Source of the DNA: Lapillicoccus jejuensis
GTDB lineage: Bacteria > Actinomycetota > Actinomycetes > Actinomycetales > Dermatophilaceae
NCBI RefSeq assembly: GCF_006715055.1
Contig: NZ_VFMN01000001.1
Coordinates: 4,340,001 to 4,404,000, forward strand
Reading direction: 5' to 3'
Length of the DNA stretch: 64,000 nt
Shown: positions 1 to 8,115 of the stretch, piece by piece
How the letters are laid out: the number at the start of each line of letters is the position of its first letter
Position numbering within the stretch: the first letter of the stretch is position 1
Position numbers and translations under genes: made by a program
Notes under the pieces: generated by a model
Seen by the model: the letters and a program-made list of their open reading frames with translations, nothing else
Databases searched by the model: none
Told to the model about the DNA's origin: nothing

Positions 1-437
1 GCGACGGCGGCGGTGGCCGCCTCGTGGCCCTTGTCCTCGCTCGAACCCGGCAGGCCCGCCCGGTCCAGGGCCTGCTCGTCGGTGTCGCAGGTGAGCACGC
101 CGAAGCCGACCGGCACCCCGGTGCGCACCGACACCTCGGTGAGGCCGAGCGTCGCGCTCTGGCAGACGTAGTCGAAGTGCGGGGTGCCGCCGCGGACGAC
201 GACCCCCAGGGCGACGAGGGCGTCGTACGACGGCGCGAGCCGCGCGCAGGCGACCGACAGCTCGAAGGTGCCGGGGACGCGCACGACGTGCACGTCCGCC
301 ACCCCGGCGTCGGCGAGGCCCCGGCGGGCGCCGTCGAGCAGCCCGTCCATCACCGTCGTGTGCCACGACGCCGCGACGACGGCGACCCGCAGGCCGCGGC
401 CGTCGACGGCCAGCTGCGGCGCGCCGGCGCCGCTCAC
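1..437 (-). CDS. ribH: 6,7-dimethyl-8-ribityllumazine synthase (partial, 3' end outside window)
   Basis: Condenses 5-amino-6-ribitylamino-uracil with dihydroxybutanone phosphate to give lumazine, the penultimate step of riboflavin synthesis; members form cytosolic icosahedral or pentameric shells. The visible 145 codons read [20 protein letters not shown] near residue 16, then PGTFELS and [16 protein letters not shown], the substrate-binding stretches of the family. The GTG start at 437 overlaps the TGA of ribBA in a GTGA arrangement, so it is translationally coupled as the last visible gene of the riboflavin operon. The C-terminus lies beyond the window edge. Identity is secure; only the extent is open. 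Confidence 0.93.
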   Translation of the reverse strand, partial: MSGAGAPQLAVDGRGLRVAVVAASWHTTVMDGLLDGARRGLADAGVADVHVVRVPGTFELSVACARLAPSYDALVALGVVVRGGTPHFDYVCQSATLGLTEVSVRTGVPVGFGVLTCDTDEQALDRAGLPGSSEDKGHEAATAAV

Positions 438-1684
438 GCCCCGCGCTCCTGGATGAGCAGCGTGTGTCCCATGCGGTCCCTCTTCGTCCGGAGGTAGGTC
501 TCGTTGTCGCGGGTCGGCGTCGTCACGTGGTGCTCGGTGACGACGTCGAGCCCGAGGTCGGTGAGGGCGCGGACCTTGTCGGGGTTGTTGGTCAGCAGGC
601 GGACCCGCTCGACCCCGAGATCGGTGAGGATCGCGGCGCCGGGCGCGTAGTCGCGGGCGTCGACCGGCAGACCGAGGACGGTCTGCGCGTCGACCGTGTC
701 GGCGCCGGCGTCCTGCTCGGCGTAGGCGCGCAGCTTGTCGACGAGCCCGACCCCACGACCCTCGTGCCCGCGCAGGTAGACGACGGCGCCGCCGTCGCGG
801 GCGACCCGGGCCAGGGCCCGCTGCAGCTGCGGGCCGCAGTCGCAGCGCAGCGACCCGAAGGCGTCGCCGGTGAGGCACTCCGAGTGCATCCGGACGACGA
901 CCCGACCGTCGCCGCTCCCGCCGGGGTCGACGGGTGCGAGCCCGAGCGGGCTGACGAGGGCGACGTGCTCGTCGCCCGTGAGGCGGTCGCGGTAGCCGAC
1001 GGCGCGGAAGTCGCCGTGCGCCGTCGGGACGTGGGTGTCGGCGAGGCGCTCGACCCGGTCGTGGCGCTGCCGGTGGGCGACGAGCTCGGCGACGGTGAGG
1101 ACGGGCAGGTCGTGCTCGGCCCCGAGGGCGAGCACGGCGTCGCGGCGCATCATCGAGCCGTCGTCGTGGACGAGCTCGCCGATGACGCCGACGGGCTCGA
1201 GCCCGGCGAGGCGGCACAGGTCGACGGTCGCCTCGGTGTGGCCGGGGCGGGTCAGCACCCCGCCGTCGCGGGCGCGCAGCGGGAGGAGGTGGCCGGGACG
1301 GACGAGGTCGTCGGGGCCGGTGGTGGGGTCGGCGAGCACCTGCGCCGTACGGGCACGGTCGTGCGCGCTGATGCCGGTGGTCACGCCGGTCGCCGCGTCG
1401 ACGCTGACGGTGTACGCCGTCCGCAGCGGGTCGGTGCTCTCGGTCACCATGAGCGGCAGGCCGAGTCGGTCGGCGCGCTCGGCGGTCATCGGTGCGCAGA
1501 GGTAGCCCGAGGTGTGCCGCACCGTCCACCCGACCCATTCCTGGGACAGGTTCTGCGCGGCGAGGACGACGTCGCCCTCGGCCTCGCGGTCCTCGTCGTC
1601 GAGCACGAGGACCGGCCGGCCGGCACGCAGCGCGGCGAGGGCCACCTCGACGGACCCGCTGCTCCCGGTGTCACCGGTGCTCAC
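434..1684 (-). CDS. ribBA: Bifunctional 3,4-dihydroxy-2-butanone-4-phosphate synthase / GTP cyclohydrolase II
   Basis: Supplies both precursors of lumazine: the N-terminal RibB half makes dihydroxybutanone phosphate from ribulose 5-phosphate, and the C-terminal RibA half opens GTP. About 416 residues, normal for the fusion. The RibB acidic motif [10 protein letters not shown] is near residue 28. The RibA zinc cysteines are at about 270, 281 and 283 ([18 protein letters not shown]), followed by the GHEGRG loop. The reading frame is open far upstream, but the start is taken as GTG at 1684 because it overlaps the stop of the upstream transporter gene by GTGA and begins just before the conserved domain. 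ribH follows with another GTGA overlap. Confidence 0.95.
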   Translation of the reverse strand: MSTGDTGSSGSVEVALAALRAGRPVLVLDDEDREAEGDVVLAAQNLSQEWVGWTVRHTSGYLCAPMTAERADRLGLPLMVTESTDPLRTAYTVSVDAATGVTTGISAHDRARTAQVLADPTTGPDDLVRPGHLLPLRARDGGVLTRPGHTEATVDLCRLAGLEPVGVIGELVHDDGSMMRRDAVLALGAEHDLPVLTVAELVAHRQRHDRVERLADTHVPTAHGDFRAVGYRDRLTGDEHVALVSPLGLAPVDPGGSGDGRVVVRMHSECLTGDAFGSLRCDCGPQLQRALARVARDGGAVVYLRGHEGRGVGLVDKLRAYAEQDAGADTVDAQTVLGLPVDARDYAPGAAILTDLGVERVRLLTNNPDKVRALTDLGLDVVTEHHVTTPTRDNETYLRTKRDRMGHTLLIQERGA

Positions 1685-2388
1685 GCCGTCACCGCCCGCT
1701 CGGGCTCGCGGGTCGGCGCCTCGGTGCGCTGGACCCGCAACCAGACCGTGAAGCCCCACAGGACGAAGGCGGCGTAGACGACGTACAGCACGGCCGAGGG
1801 GTAGAAGCCGGAGTGGAGCAGCAGCGGGACCCCGACGAGGTCGACCCCGATCCAGGCCAGCCAGAAGTCGGTCCAGCCGCGGGCCATCGCGTAGGTCGCG
1901 ACGATCGAGCCGACGAAGATCCACGCGTCGCAGACGAAGTACCACCGGGGCGCGGGGAACCCGGCCCCGAGGGCGGCGAAGACCTGCTGGCAGACGGCGA
2001 CCCCGACGACCCAGAAGACGACGTACCCGACCCGCTCGCGGGCCGTCGCCCACCGCGGGGTGAGGACCGGCGCGTCGTCGCCCTGGTGGTTGAGCCGGCG
2101 CACCTGGTTCCACCTCCACCAGCCGTAGACGCTGGTGACGATGAAGAAGACCTGTCGGGCGGCCTGGCCGAAGAGCGTCTCGTGCTGGGGGTTGTTGAAC
2201 GCGACCCCGAAGAAGACGGTGAAGAGCAGCGCGTTGCCGACGATCCCGATCGGCCACGCCCACACCCGGCGGCGCATGCCGCCGAGCGCGGAGGCGAAGC
2301 CGAAGAGGTTGCCGATGATCTCGCGCCAGAGGATCGGCGCGCCGGCGATGACGAGCTGGGCGTCGAAGAGGCGTTCGAGGACGTTCAC
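1681..2388 (-). CDS. ribM: PnuC-family transporter, probable riboflavin transporter RibM (PnuX)
   Basis: A 235-residue integral membrane protein with about seven hydrophobic segments and PnuC-family features (WPIGIVGNALL near residue 45, a WW/RW cluster, a C-terminal WL motif). PnuC proteins normally facilitate nicotinamide riboside uptake. In actinobacteria a PnuC homologue inside FMN-riboswitch-controlled rib operons (RibM/PnuX of Corynebacterium and Streptomyces) transports riboflavin, and this gene sits in exactly that position, between ribE and ribBA. It starts at GTG 2388, overlapping the ribE stop by GTGA, and ends overlapping ribBA the same way. Family assignment is firm; the riboflavin substrate is inferred from context. 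Confidence 0.85.
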   Translation of the reverse strand: MNVLERLFDAQLVIAGAPILWREIIGNLFGFASALGGMRRRVWAWPIGIVGNALLFTVFFGVAFNNPQHETLFGQAARQVFFIVTSVYGWWRWNQVRRLNHQGDDAPVLTPRWATARERVGYVVFWVVGVAVCQQVFAALGAGFPAPRWYFVCDAWIFVGSIVATYAMARGWTDFWLAWIGVDLVGVPLLLHSGFYPSAVLYVVYAAFVLWGFTVWLRVQRTEAPTREPERAVTA

Positions 2389-3011
2389 GGGCGGACCTCC
2401 GGGGCGGACGTGCTGGTGGTGGGACGGTCGGCGAGCAGCCGCTCGACGTACTTGGCGAGGACGTCGACCTCGAGGTTGACCAGGTCGCCGACGCCCTTGT
2501 GCCCCAGGGTGGTGAGGCCGAGCGTCGTGGGGATGAGGGAGACCTCGAACGACGTCGCGTGCAGGGCGGACACGGTGAGCGAGACGCCGTCGACGGTGAT
2601 CGAGCCCTTCTCGACGACGTACCGCGCGAGGTCGGCGGGCAGCGACACCTCGACGACCTCCCAGCGGTCTCCCGGCTGCCGCCGCTCGATGCGCCCGACG
2701 CCGTCGACGTGGCCCTGCACGACGTGCCCCCCGAAGCGGCCGTCGGCGGCCATCGCCCGCTCGAGGTTGACCCGGTCGCCCGCCGCGAGCACCCCGAGGC
2801 TGGAGCGCCGCAGCGTCTCGGCCATCACGTCGACGGCGAACGACTTCGCGTCGTGGTCCGTGACGGTGAGGCAGACGCCGTTGACGCTGATCGAGGCGCC
2901 GTGGGCGGCGTCGGAGACCACGAGCGGGCCGCGGACCCGCAGCCGGGCCGAGTCGGGGCCGGGCTCGAGGGCGAGCACCTCCCCCAGCTCCTCGACGATG
3001 CCGGTGAACAT
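2385..3011 (-). CDS. ribE: Riboflavin synthase alpha subunit
   Basis: Dismutates two lumazine molecules into riboflavin plus the ribitylamino-uracil precursor. 208 residues made of two similar half-domains, as expected: MFTGIVEELG at the N-terminus, ISVNGVCLTV near residue 40, GGHVVQGHVDG near residue 95, and the second-half copy ITVDGVSLTV near residue 135. The ATG at 3011 shares one base with the ribD stop codon, so translation is coupled. The gene is known as ribC or ribE depending on species. Confidence 0.95.
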   Translation of the reverse strand: MFTGIVEELGEVLALEPGPDSARLRVRGPLVVSDAAHGASISVNGVCLTVTDHDAKSFAVDVMAETLRRSSLGVLAAGDRVNLERAMAADGRFGGHVVQGHVDGVGRIERRQPGDRWEVVEVSLPADLARYVVEKGSITVDGVSLTVSALHATSFEVSLIPTTLGLTTLGHKGVGDLVNLEVDVLAKYVERLLADRPTTSTSAPEVRP

Positions 3012-4075
3012 CAGACGATCTCCTTCTGCGGCGTGGTGGCGCGGGGGCGGGCGGTGACCCGGACGTCGACGCCGACGACGGTGACGTCCGTCGGCTCGAG
3101 CCGCAACGCGTCCGTGATGGTGGTGATTCCGAGGTCGCCGACGGCGGACGGGCCGGCGCCGAGCAGGACGGGGGCGACGTAGGCGACGACCTCGTCGACG
3201 AGCCCGGCGGCGAGGAACGCGGCGGCCAGCGTCGGACCGCCCTCGAGCAGGACGTGGCGGATCCCCTTGCCGTGCAACGTCTCGAGCACCGCGGCCGGGT
3301 CGTGGCCGCGGACCACGAGGGTCGGGGCCGCCGCGTCGAGCACGGCGGCGCGCGACGGCAGGTCCCGGTCGCCGACGACCACCCGCAGCGGCTGACGGTC
3401 GCGCAGCGACCCGTCCGGCCACCGGGTGGTCAGGGACGGGTCGTCGGCCAGCGCCGTCCCGGTCCCGACGACGACCGCGTCGCAGCGTGCGCGCAGGTCG
3501 TGCACGTCCGCGCGGGCGGCCGCCCCGGTGACCCAGCGGCTGGTCCGGTCGGCGGCCGCGGAGCGCCCGTCGAGGCTGGCCGCGACCTTCCAGGTGACGA
3601 CGGGGCGCCCGAGCCGCACGGACCGGGTCCACACCGCGTTGAGCGCCTCGGCCTCGTCGGCGAGGACCCCCGAGTCCACCGGCACGCCCGCGGCCCGCAG
3701 CAGGTCCGCACCGCCGGCCGCGACGGGGTCGGGGTCGGACTGCGCGTGCACGACGCGGGCCACCCCGGCGTCGAGCAGGGCCTGCGCGCAGGGACCGGTG
3801 CGCCCGGTGTGCGCGCACGGCTCGAGGCTCACGTACGCCGTCCCGCCACGGACGTCCGCGCCCCGCGCGGCGGCGTCGGCGAGGGCGACGACCTCCGCGT
3901 GCGCCGTCCCGGCACCGGCGTGGAAGCCGCGGCCGACGACGGCCCCGGCCGCGTCGAGCAGCACGCAGCCGACGCGCGGGTTGGGGTCGGGCAAGGGCCC
4001 TCGGGCGGCGAGCTCCAGGGCCTCGCGCAGGTACCGCTCGTCCTGCTGCTGGTCGTGCTGGTCCTCGTCCACCAC
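3011..4075 (-). CDS. ribD: Bifunctional diaminohydroxyphosphoribosylaminopyrimidine deaminase / 5-amino-6-(5-phosphoribosylamino)uracil reductase
   Basis: Performs the second and third steps of riboflavin synthesis. The N-terminal cytidine-deaminase-like domain carries the zinc motif HAEVVAL and PCAHTGRTGPC. The C-terminal reductase domain has WKVAASLDGRSA and LLEGGPTLA. The frame is open further upstream, but GTG at 4075 is chosen because an AGGGAGGT Shine-Dalgarno (4083-4090) lies 7 nt before it; this gives 354 residues, a normal RibD length. First gene of the operon, preceded by an FMN riboswitch. Confidence 0.93.
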   Translation of the reverse strand: MVDEDQHDQQQDERYLREALELAARGPLPDPNPRVGCVLLDAAGAVVGRGFHAGAGTAHAEVVALADAAARGADVRGGTAYVSLEPCAHTGRTGPCAQALLDAGVARVVHAQSDPDPVAAGGADLLRAAGVPVDSGVLADEAEALNAVWTRSVRLGRPVVTWKVAASLDGRSAAADRTSRWVTGAAARADVHDLRARCDAVVVGTGTALADDPSLTTRWPDGSLRDRQPLRVVVGDRDLPSRAAVLDAAAPTLVVRGHDPAAVLETLHGKGIRHVLLEGGPTLAAAFLAAGLVDEVVAYVAPVLLGAGPSAVGDLGITTITDALRLEPTDVTVVGVDVRVTARPRATTPQKEIV

Positions 4076-4082
4076 CCTGCTC

Positions 4083-4090
4083 ACCTCCCT
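4083..4090 (-). promoter_or_regulatory. Ribosome binding site of ribD
   Basis: AGGGAGGT on the minus strand, 7 nt upstream of the GTG at 4075. It decides the start, because two other in-frame GTG/ATG codons lie upstream without such a site. It is also the element an FMN riboswitch would need to hide if control is translational. Confidence 0.7.
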
Positions 4091-4188
4091 CGTGCTCGAC
4101 CGGTCTGGGTCGGCTCCGGGAGGGCGGACGGTGGGCTCGCGAGGCGCCGTACGGACGGTCTCCTCGTGGGCCGGCACGCTCGCCGGGA

Positions 4189-4208
4189 GGACCCACACGG
4201 GTGGGCCC
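4189..4208 (-). promoter_or_regulatory. Hairpin just 3' of the FMN riboswitch aptamer (candidate expression platform)
   Basis: The minus-strand RNA can fold GGGCCCAC / GTGGGTCC with one G-U wobble around a CCGT loop, directly after the aptamer and about 100 nt before the ribD ribosome binding site. There is no U-run after the stem, so simple intrinsic termination is not obvious. It may be part of a Rho-dependent or translational switch. The fold is visible; the function is inferred. Confidence 0.4.
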
Positions 4209-4212
4209 CCAC

Positions 4213-4350
4213 GCGCCGCCTACCATCCGGACTCTCACCGTCGGTCCCGGAGTTCCACCGGGTCCACCGGCCGCTGGCGGCGGTCGGGTCGCGGACTGTC
4301 ACCGCCGGTTCGGAATTGCACCGACCCCGGAGCGCGTCACCCGTCAGGAT
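4213..4350 (-). ncRNA. FMN riboswitch (RFN element)
   Basis: Read on the minus strand, the region contains the hallmark FMN aptamer blocks in order: GGTCGGTGCAATTCCGAACC, then CGGCGGTGACAGTCCGCGAC, a variable GC-rich arm, GGTGGAACTCCGGGACC, and GACGGTGAGAGTCCGGATGG at the 3' side. These are the conserved purine-rich junctions of the six-helix RFN fold. It lies 135 nt upstream of ribD and is expected to turn off ribD-ribE-ribM-ribBA-ribH when FMN is plentiful. It occupies most of the 349-nt gap between ribD and rpe. Confidence 0.93.
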
Positions 4351-4424
4351 GCCACACCCGCGCCCGCTCGACGTCCCCGTCCCGCCGTGAGGCCGGCCAC
4401 CCGCGCCCGGCGCGGCGTGACCGC

Positions 4425-5084
4425 TCAGGCGTGCCGGTGCCGGGTGGCGAGCTCACGCAGCCGCCCGACCGCGGCGCCGGCGTCGTCGGCGCCGTAGACC
4501 GCGGACCCGGCGACGAACACGTCGGCCCCCGCCTCGGCGCACCGCTCGATCGTCTCGGCGGAGACGCCGCCGTCGACCTGCACCCAGACCTCGCCGCCGT
4601 GGCGGCGGACCGACTGGCGGACCGCGGTGACCTTGGCCAGCTGGTCGGCCATGAACGACTGCCCGCCGAAGCCGGGCTCGACGGTCATGACGAGGACCAT
4701 GTCGAGGTCGGGCAGCAGGTCCTCGTACGGCGCCCACGCCGTGCCGGGCTTGAGCGCCATCCCGGACCGGGCGCCGGCGGCGCGCAGCGCACGGGCCAGG
4801 GCGCGCGGGTCGCGGGCGGCCTCGACGTGGAAGGTGACCGACCCGGCGCCGGCCTCGGCGTAGGCCGGGGCCCAGCGGTCCGGGTCCTCGATCATCAGGT
4901 GGCAGTCGAGCGGGACGGGCGTCACCGCGAGCAGCGCCTCGACCACCGGCAGCCCGAGGGTGAGGTTGGGCACGAAGTGGTTGTCCATGACGTCGACGTG
5001 GGCCCAGTCGGCGTCCTCGATCCGGCGCAGCTCGGCCTCGAGGTTGGCGAAGTCCGCGGACAGGATGCTCGGCGAGATCTGCAC
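4425..5084 (-). CDS. rpe: Ribulose-phosphate 3-epimerase
   Basis: Interconverts ribulose 5-phosphate and xylulose 5-phosphate in the pentose phosphate pathway, supplying the RibB substrate. 219 residues forming a TIM barrel: PSILSADF at the N-terminus, [12 protein letters not shown] with catalytic Asp, DCHLMI, the [10 protein letters not shown] loop near residue 140, and VDGGV near 170. GTG start; no clear Shine-Dalgarno. It stands between the rib operon and the accessory molybdenum-enzyme genes. In many actinobacteria rpe directly follows rsmB, from which it is separated here. Confidence 0.95.
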   Translation of the reverse strand: MQISPSILSADFANLEAELRRIEDADWAHVDVMDNHFVPNLTLGLPVVEALLAVTPVPLDCHLMIEDPDRWAPAYAEAGAGSVTFHVEAARDPRALARALRAAGARSGMALKPGTAWAPYEDLLPDLDMVLVMTVEPGFGGQSFMADQLAKVTAVRQSVRRHGGEVWVQVDGGVSAETIERCAEAGADVFVAGSAVYGADDAGAAVGRLRELATRHRHA

Positions 5085-5132
5085 CCGACGAGCCTAGGCC
5101 CCGCCCGCGGACCTCGCCCCTGACCTGCCGCC

Positions 5133-5609
5133 CTACATCCGGGTGGCGCCGACCTTGATGGCGTCGCGGATCCGGTTGTAGGTCCCGCACCGGCAGACGT
5201 TGCGGATGCCGTCGAGGTCGGCGTCGGTGATCTCGCGTCCCTCGGCGTGCACCTTGTTGACCAGCGCCACGGCGGCCATGATCTGGCCGGGCTGGCAGTA
5301 GCCGCACTGCGCCACGTCCCGCTCGATCCAGGCCTGCTGCATCGGGTGCAGCGGGGCGTCGACGGTGTCGGCGAGGCCCTCGATGGTCGTGATCTCGTCG
5401 GTCGGGGCGATGTCCTTGACCTGCACCGAGCAGGGGTTGAACGCCTTGCCGTTGATGTGCGACGTGCACGCCTTGCAGACGTTGATGCCGCAGCCGTACT
5501 TCGGGCCGGTGACGCCGAGGACGTCGCGCAGGACCCAGAGCAGGCGCACCGAGTCCTCGACGTCGACGGTGACCTTCTGCCCGTTGAGCATGAAGCTGTG
5601 CTGTGCCAT
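5133..5609 (-). CDS. (2Fe-2S)-binding small subunit of a molybdenum hydroxylase (isoquinoline 1-oxidoreductase alpha-like)
   Basis: 158 residues with two [2Fe-2S] cluster sites typical of the xanthine dehydrogenase family small subunit. The plant-ferredoxin-type site has cysteines in YGCGINVCKAC and FNPC (residues about 38-60). The helical-domain site has CGYCQPG near residue 100 and NVCRCG near 135. It passes electrons away from the molybdenum site of the adjacent large subunit. An AAGGAG site lies 5 nt before the ATG at 5609, and the gene follows the large subunit by 21 nt, clearly one transcription unit. No FAD subunit is encoded nearby, as in IorAB-type two-subunit enzymes. Substrate unknown. 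Confidence 0.88.
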   Translation of the reverse strand: MAQHSFMLNGQKVTVDVEDSVRLLWVLRDVLGVTGPKYGCGINVCKACTSHINGKAFNPCSVQVKDIAPTDEITTIEGLADTVDAPLHPMQQAWIERDVAQCGYCQPGQIMAAVALVNKVHAEGREITDADLDGIRNVCRCGTYNRIRDAIKVGATRM

Positions 5610-5630
5610 GTCGGCTCCTTCAGGCGGTGG

Positions 5631-7976
5631 TCAGTAGGTGTAGGAGAGGCCGTCGGTCGGCGCCGGCGGCACGGGGGGCACGAACGTCTTCGGGGTGAAC
5701 GAGAGCGTGCCGTGGTTGACCGGGAAGCGAGTGGGGACGGTGCCGGTGGCGCGCGCGTAGGCGCAGGCCGTGGCCGCGACGGTGGCCGGGACGCCGGCCT
5801 CCCCCGCCCCGCCGGGGACGTCGCCGTTGCTCGGCATGACGATGCACTGGAAGTCGAGCGGGGTGTTCCACTGCCGCGTGTAGAAGTAGTTGTCCCAGCT
5901 GCCCTCGAGGAAGTGTCCGTCCTGCAGGTGGTTGCTGCTGGTCAGCACGAGCGCGATGCCGTCGTTGACCCCGCCCATCATCTGCGCCTCGAGCCCGGTC
6001 GGGTTGACGACGAGGCCCGCGTCGACGGCGATGACCGCCTTGGTCACCCGCGGACCCGTGACGCCGTCGCGGATCGGCCGGCCCACCGTCGCCGGTCGGC
6101 AGTCGATCTCGACGAGGACGGCCGTGCAGCCCTTGTACTCCTTGTGGATCGCGATGCCCTGCGCGGTGCCGGCCGGCATCCTTCGGCCCCACCCGCCGAC
6201 CTGGGCGACCTTCTGCAGGACGGCCCGGGTGCGGGCGTCCTTGAGGAAGGCGAGCCGGAAGGCCAGCGGGTCCTGCCCGGTCAGCTTGGCCAGCTGGTCG
6301 ACGACGAGCTCGTTCGCCGCGGCGACGTCGGGCGAGTAGATGTTGCGCATGCTGCCGGTGTTGAACGGCAGGTCGACCTCGTTGAGCAGCTGGGTCACGA
6401 CGCCGAAGTTGTAGGGCAGCTCCTGCGTGAGGGTGAAGATGCTCTGCGAGAGCGACAGCCCACCGAGGTTCGCCGGCAGCTCGGCGGCCATCGCCGTCAG
6501 CCGCTCCCCCAGCCCGTGCCCGAAGTCGGTCTTGACGCTCGTGTGCCGTTGCTCGAAGGTCAGCACCTGGCCGGCGAGGACGGTGGCGCGGATCCGCGAG
6601 GTGGCCATCGGGTGCGTGCGGCCCTCCCGGGGCTCGTCGCAGCGGTGCCACATGAGCTTGACCGGCTTGCCCATGGCCTTGGAGATCTTCGCCGCCTCGA
6701 GGGCGCCGTCGCCGAACAGCTTGTGCCCGAACGACCCTCCGCCCGTGACGACGTTGACCGTGACGGCGGTCTGCGGCAGCCCGAGGGCGTCGGCGATCTT
6801 GGCCTGGGCGACGATCGGCGCCTTCAGCCCCGCCCAGACCGTCGCGCGGTCCGAGCGGACGTCGGCGATCGCACAGTTGGGCTCGAGCGCCGCGCTGCTG
6901 CGGAACATGAACTCGAAGCGCAGGTCGAGCTGCTTGGCCAGCACCGGCACCGACGGCACCGCCATCGGCAGCTCCGCCTTCTTCAGGGTGGCCAGGACCG
7001 TGTCGTCGGACTGCCCCTCGACCGTGCCGGGGTTCCAGTCGCACCGCAGCGCCCGGACCGCCTCGATGCACTGCCCGAACGTCGCGGCGCGGACGGCGAC
7101 CCCGGTGTCGACCATGACGACGTCGGTGACGCCCGGCATGGCCCTGACCTTGGCCAGGTTGCGGATCCGGCGGGGCGACCCGTTGAGCGTCGGCGGCCGG
7201 CACACCATGGTCGGCAGCGCGTCCGGCACCGACAGGTCCGTCGTGAAGTGCTTGCGCCCCGTGACGATGTCCATCGCGTCGACGCGGTTCTGCGGGCGGC
7301 CGACGACGGTGAAGGTGGAGCGGTCCTTGAGGACGACGGACACCGACGTGGTGGTCGCGCTCGCGGCCTTGACGGACAGGGCGCCGTACGTCGCCGTGCG
7401 GCCGCCCGGCGCGGTGACGACACCGTCCTTGGCCACGAGGGACGAGACCGCCGCGCCGAGCTCGATCGCGGCGGCGCGCAGCAAGGCACCGCGGGCGATG
7501 GCGGCCGCGACCCGGATCGGGGTGAACATCGAGTTCATCGTGTTCGAGCCGCCGGTCAGCTGGTTGAAGACCAGCTCGGGGCGGGCCGGCGCGAGGGTGA
7601 CGTCGACGGCGGAGACGGCGACCCCCAGCTCCTCGGCGATGATCATCGCGGCGGCGGTGGTGATGCCCTGGCCGACCTCCATGCGCGGCATCGCGAAGTG
7701 CGCCCGGCCGGCGGTGTCGACGGTGATCGAGATGAGGGCCGACGTCGGGAGCGCCGAGTGGGTCTCGAGGTCCTCGAGGTCGTAGAGCTCGGGCACCTGG
7801 GGCGGGCTCGGGACGGCCGCCGCGGCGGGGCTCGCACCCCGGCCGAGGTCGACCCCGACGGCGAGCGTCGTGCCGGCGAGCAGGTAGCCGAGGAAGCGGC
7901 GGCGGCTGGGGCCCGCCGGGCGGGGAGGGGTGGCGGGAGCAGCGTCGTGCGCCCGGTCGTCGTGGGTGAGGGTCAC
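5631..7976 (-). CDS. Molybdopterin-binding large subunit, xanthine dehydrogenase family, Tat-exported (isoquinoline 1-oxidoreductase beta-like)
   Basis: 781 residues. A Tat signal (SRRRFLGYL followed by a hydrophobic stretch and an Ala-rich cleavage region, residues 24-55) predicts export of the folded, cofactor-loaded enzyme, with the small subunit probably carried along. Downstream come molybdopterin-binding stretches (RMEVGQGI near 88, GGGSFGHKLFG near 420) and GGAGEAGVPAT near 730, which holds the glutamate expected to be the catalytic base of this family. No cytochrome partner, XdhC/CoxI-type insertase or Mo transporter is adjacent. The likely role is oxidation of an aldehyde or N-heterocycle at the cell surface; the substrate cannot be read from sequence. 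Confidence 0.88.
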   Translation of the reverse strand: MTLTHDDRAHDAAPATPPRPAGPSRRRFLGYLLAGTTLAVGVDLGRGASPAAAAVPSPPQVPELYDLEDLETHSALPTSALISITVDTAGRAHFAMPRMEVGQGITTAAAMIIAEELGVAVSAVDVTLAPARPELVFNQLTGGSNTMNSMFTPIRVAAAIARGALLRAAAIELGAAVSSLVAKDGVVTAPGGRTATYGALSVKAASATTTSVSVVLKDRSTFTVVGRPQNRVDAMDIVTGRKHFTTDLSVPDALPTMVCRPPTLNGSPRRIRNLAKVRAMPGVTDVVMVDTGVAVRAATFGQCIEAVRALRCDWNPGTVEGQSDDTVLATLKKAELPMAVPSVPVLAKQLDLRFEFMFRSSAALEPNCAIADVRSDRATVWAGLKAPIVAQAKIADALGLPQTAVTVNVVTGGGSFGHKLFGDGALEAAKISKAMGKPVKLMWHRCDEPREGRTHPMATSRIRATVLAGQVLTFEQRHTSVKTDFGHGLGERLTAMAAELPANLGGLSLSQSIFTLTQELPYNFGVVTQLLNEVDLPFNTGSMRNIYSPDVAAANELVVDQLAKLTGQDPLAFRLAFLKDARTRAVLQKVAQVGGWGRRMPAGTAQGIAIHKEYKGCTAVLVEIDCRPATVGRPIRDGVTGPRVTKAVIAVDAGLVVNPTGLEAQMMGGVNDGIALVLTSSNHLQDGHFLEGSWDNYFYTRQWNTPLDFQCIVMPSNGDVPGGAGEAGVPATVAATACAYARATGTVPTRFPVNHGTLSFTPKTFVPPVPPAPTDGLSYTY

Positions 7977-8115
7977 GGCAGGTGGACCTTTCGCGTCGTT
8001 GCGTCAGGGACGTACGCAGGGGTTCGGCGCCGCCGGCCGGGCGGATGGGTGGTCCGTCGGCCGGGTCGGCCGCCCTGCTCAACGAGGGCCGCCGCCGCGG
8101 GTCACGCGCCTTCCG

